A stretch of DNA of 64,000 nt from Burkholderia lata (GTDB lineage: Bacteria > Pseudomonadota > Gammaproteobacteria > Burkholderiales > Burkholderiaceae), in the NCBI RefSeq assembly GCF_000012945.1, contig NC_007511.1, positions 496,001 to 560,000 on the forward strand. The letters run 5' to 3'. The notes below the pieces were generated by a model that made no database searches, was not told the origin of the DNA, and saw nothing but the letters and a program-made list of their open reading frames with translations. Positions within the stretch are counted from its first letter, which is position 1; each line of letters starts with the position of its first letter. This document shows, piece after piece, positions 63,120 through 64,000 of this stretch. A program made the translations under genes and the position numbers.

Positions 63120-63560
63120 TCAATCCGGCAGGGACGCCCGATCGTCGCGATCGAACGAGGCGCGCCCCGCGCCGTTCAGCACGAGCGCGAGCAGGCCGCC
63201 CGTCATCGACAGGTTCATCATGAAGAAGGTCTGTTGCGTCTGGTCGCCGCCGCCATGGAAGATCACCGCGGCGATGACCGAAAAGATCGCGAGACCGAGC
63301 GCGGCCAGTCGCGTCATGTAGCCGGCGATCAACGCGAGGCCGCCGGCGACCTCGACGAATATCACGAGCGGCAGCAGTGTGCCCGGTACACCCATGTGGG
63401 CCATGTATTGCTGGGTGCCTGCGTAGTTGAAGATCTTGCTGATGCCCGCGCCGACGTAGACGCCGGCGATGAGGATGCGCACCAGGACGGACAGGATGGC
63501 GTTGACGGCGGGCGTCCGCGCAGCGGTTCGGTACAGTGCGTGGTTGAGCGATCGAATCAT
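63120..63560 (-). CDS. DoxX family membrane protein
   Basis: 146 residues with four membrane helices. LVRILIAGVYVGAGISKIFNYAGT and VEVAGGLALIAGYMTRLAALGLAIFSVIAAVIFHG are the DoxX signature blocks. Many bacteria have DoxX next to OYE- or pirin-type genes; DoxX relatives take part in thiol/quinone redox at the inner membrane. Here it sits between the quinone oxidoreductase and an old yellow enzyme. Confidence 0.9.
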   Translation of the reverse strand: MIRSLNHALYRTAARTPAVNAILSVLVRILIAGVYVGAGISKIFNYAGTQQYMAHMGVPGTLLPLVIFVEVAGGLALIAGYMTRLAALGLAIFSVIAAVIFHGGGDQTQQTFFMMNLSMTGGLLALVLNGAGRASFDRDDRASLPD

Positions 63561-63634
63561 GGCGACTCCTTATTCGAGGGGGGGCGGATCGGCGATCCGG
63601 TGCTGGGTTCAGCGGTTCGGGTTCAGGGGCGCGC

Positions 63635-64000
63635 TCATGCGCGGAACGGCGGGTAGTCGGTATAGCCGGCTTCGCCGCCGCCGTAGGCCATGGACATGTC
63701 CGCATGCGCGAGCGGCCGGTCGTGCCGGAGGCGTTCAGCGAAATCCGGGTTCGCGATGAACGGGTAGCCGAACGACACGAGATCGGCATGGCCATCGGAA
63801 AGCGCCGTTTCCGCACGTGTTTTCGTGTATCCGTTGTTCGCGATGTAATGCCCGGCGAAGGCGTGACGCAGCGCGTCGTAGTCGAATGCGGGCGCCGCGT
63901 CCGGCGCGACCTGAGGGATGCCTTCGACGACATGGAGATAGACCGCGAGGCCGCTCAGCCGGTCGGCGAATCGTTCGAACAGCGCTTGCGGATCGCTATC
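63635..64000 (-). CDS. Old yellow enzyme family alkene reductase, C-terminal part
   Basis: 122 codons of the 3' end; the 5' part is beyond the right edge. The frame has VYLHVVEGIPQVAP, then ALRHAFAGHYIANNGYTK and ADLVSFGYPFIANPDF with the FMN-binding GYPFIANPD (the usual GRPFIANPD has Arg here replaced by Tyr), ending GYTDYPPFRA. Likely first gene of the OYE-doxX-quinone reductase unit. Substrate range as for other OYEs. Confidence 0.88.
   Translation of the reverse strand, partial: DSDPQALFERFADRLSGLAVYLHVVEGIPQVAPDAAPAFDYDALRHAFAGHYIANNGYTKTRAETALSDGHADLVSFGYPFIANPDFAERLRHDRPLAHADMSMAYGGGEAGYTDYPPFRA

Overview
The window is GC-rich DNA with Burkholderia gene content, most likely from the Burkholderia cepacia complex. 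The signs are an ESPR-type trimeric autotransporter, DUF4148 exported proteins, a DUF2339/DUF3999 pair, hopanoid glycosyltransferase HpnI, an OmpC-type porin, a complete choline/sarcosine one-carbon set and many LysR/AraC/GntR/IclR regulators. No rRNA, tRNA, CRISPR array, integrase or complete insertion sequence was seen. Two stretches are clearly AT-rich against this background: about 430-900, in front of the adhesin, and about 21840-22130, in front of a small peptide gene.

Layout. 1-371 is the start of a trimeric autotransporter running off the left edge. 372-1598 is a long region without a supported gene. 1599-5385 holds a ferritin-like diiron protein, a small hypothetical, an FMN reductase, a candidate small RNA with an intrinsic terminator, a NIPSNAP protein and a GNAT acetyltransferase. 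5676-8592 is kdpB plus a KdpE-like response regulator, with no kdpA, kdpC or kdpD beside them. 8601-14126 holds a lytic transglycosylase and the DUF3999/DUF2339 membrane pair. 14732-18943 is a choline/betaine ABC transporter with an embedded GATase1-AraC regulator.

19110-21835 is the most unusual locus. A 42-residue peptide gene is followed by an intrinsic terminator, then an M29/NicX-like metalloenzyme and a TPR/GT-B glycosyltransferase-like protein. This is the layout of a ribosomally made, post-translationally modified peptide (RiPP) cassette, and I do not recognise it as a described class.

22174-31184 holds a PACE efflux pump with a divergent LysR regulator, a BNR beta-propeller next to a MoaD/ThiS-like protein, an ASCH protein, an Asp/Asn beta-hydroxylase, two DUF4148 proteins, cytochrome b561 and hopanoid genes (hpnI and an hpnL-like gene). 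31232-38147 is a complete four-carbon acid sugar operon (denD-otnI-MFS-otnC-otnK-ltnD-GntR) feeding D-erythronate and L-threonate into dihydroxyacetone phosphate. 38403-43853 holds an IclR regulator, an aromatic FAD hydroxylase, a porin and a Tat-exported sulfatase. Related palindromes in front of the last three suggest one regulon.

43886-52284 holds a SouR-like regulator diverging from sdaA-soxBDAG-folB. These turn sarcosine into glycine plus methylene-tetrahydrofolate, and serine into pyruvate. 52661-56792 has an exported hypothetical, an old yellow enzyme with a divergent LysR regulator, a LprI-like protein and a second lytic transglycosylase. 57045-60842 is an OpuC/YehZYXW-type osmoprotectant ABC transporter. 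61010-64000 holds a D-2-hydroxyacid dehydrogenase, a quinone oxidoreductase, DoxX and the end of a second old yellow enzyme. Taken together the window is strong in quaternary-amine uptake and breakdown: two transporters, two related GATase1-AraC regulators and the sarcosine-to-pyruvate steps.
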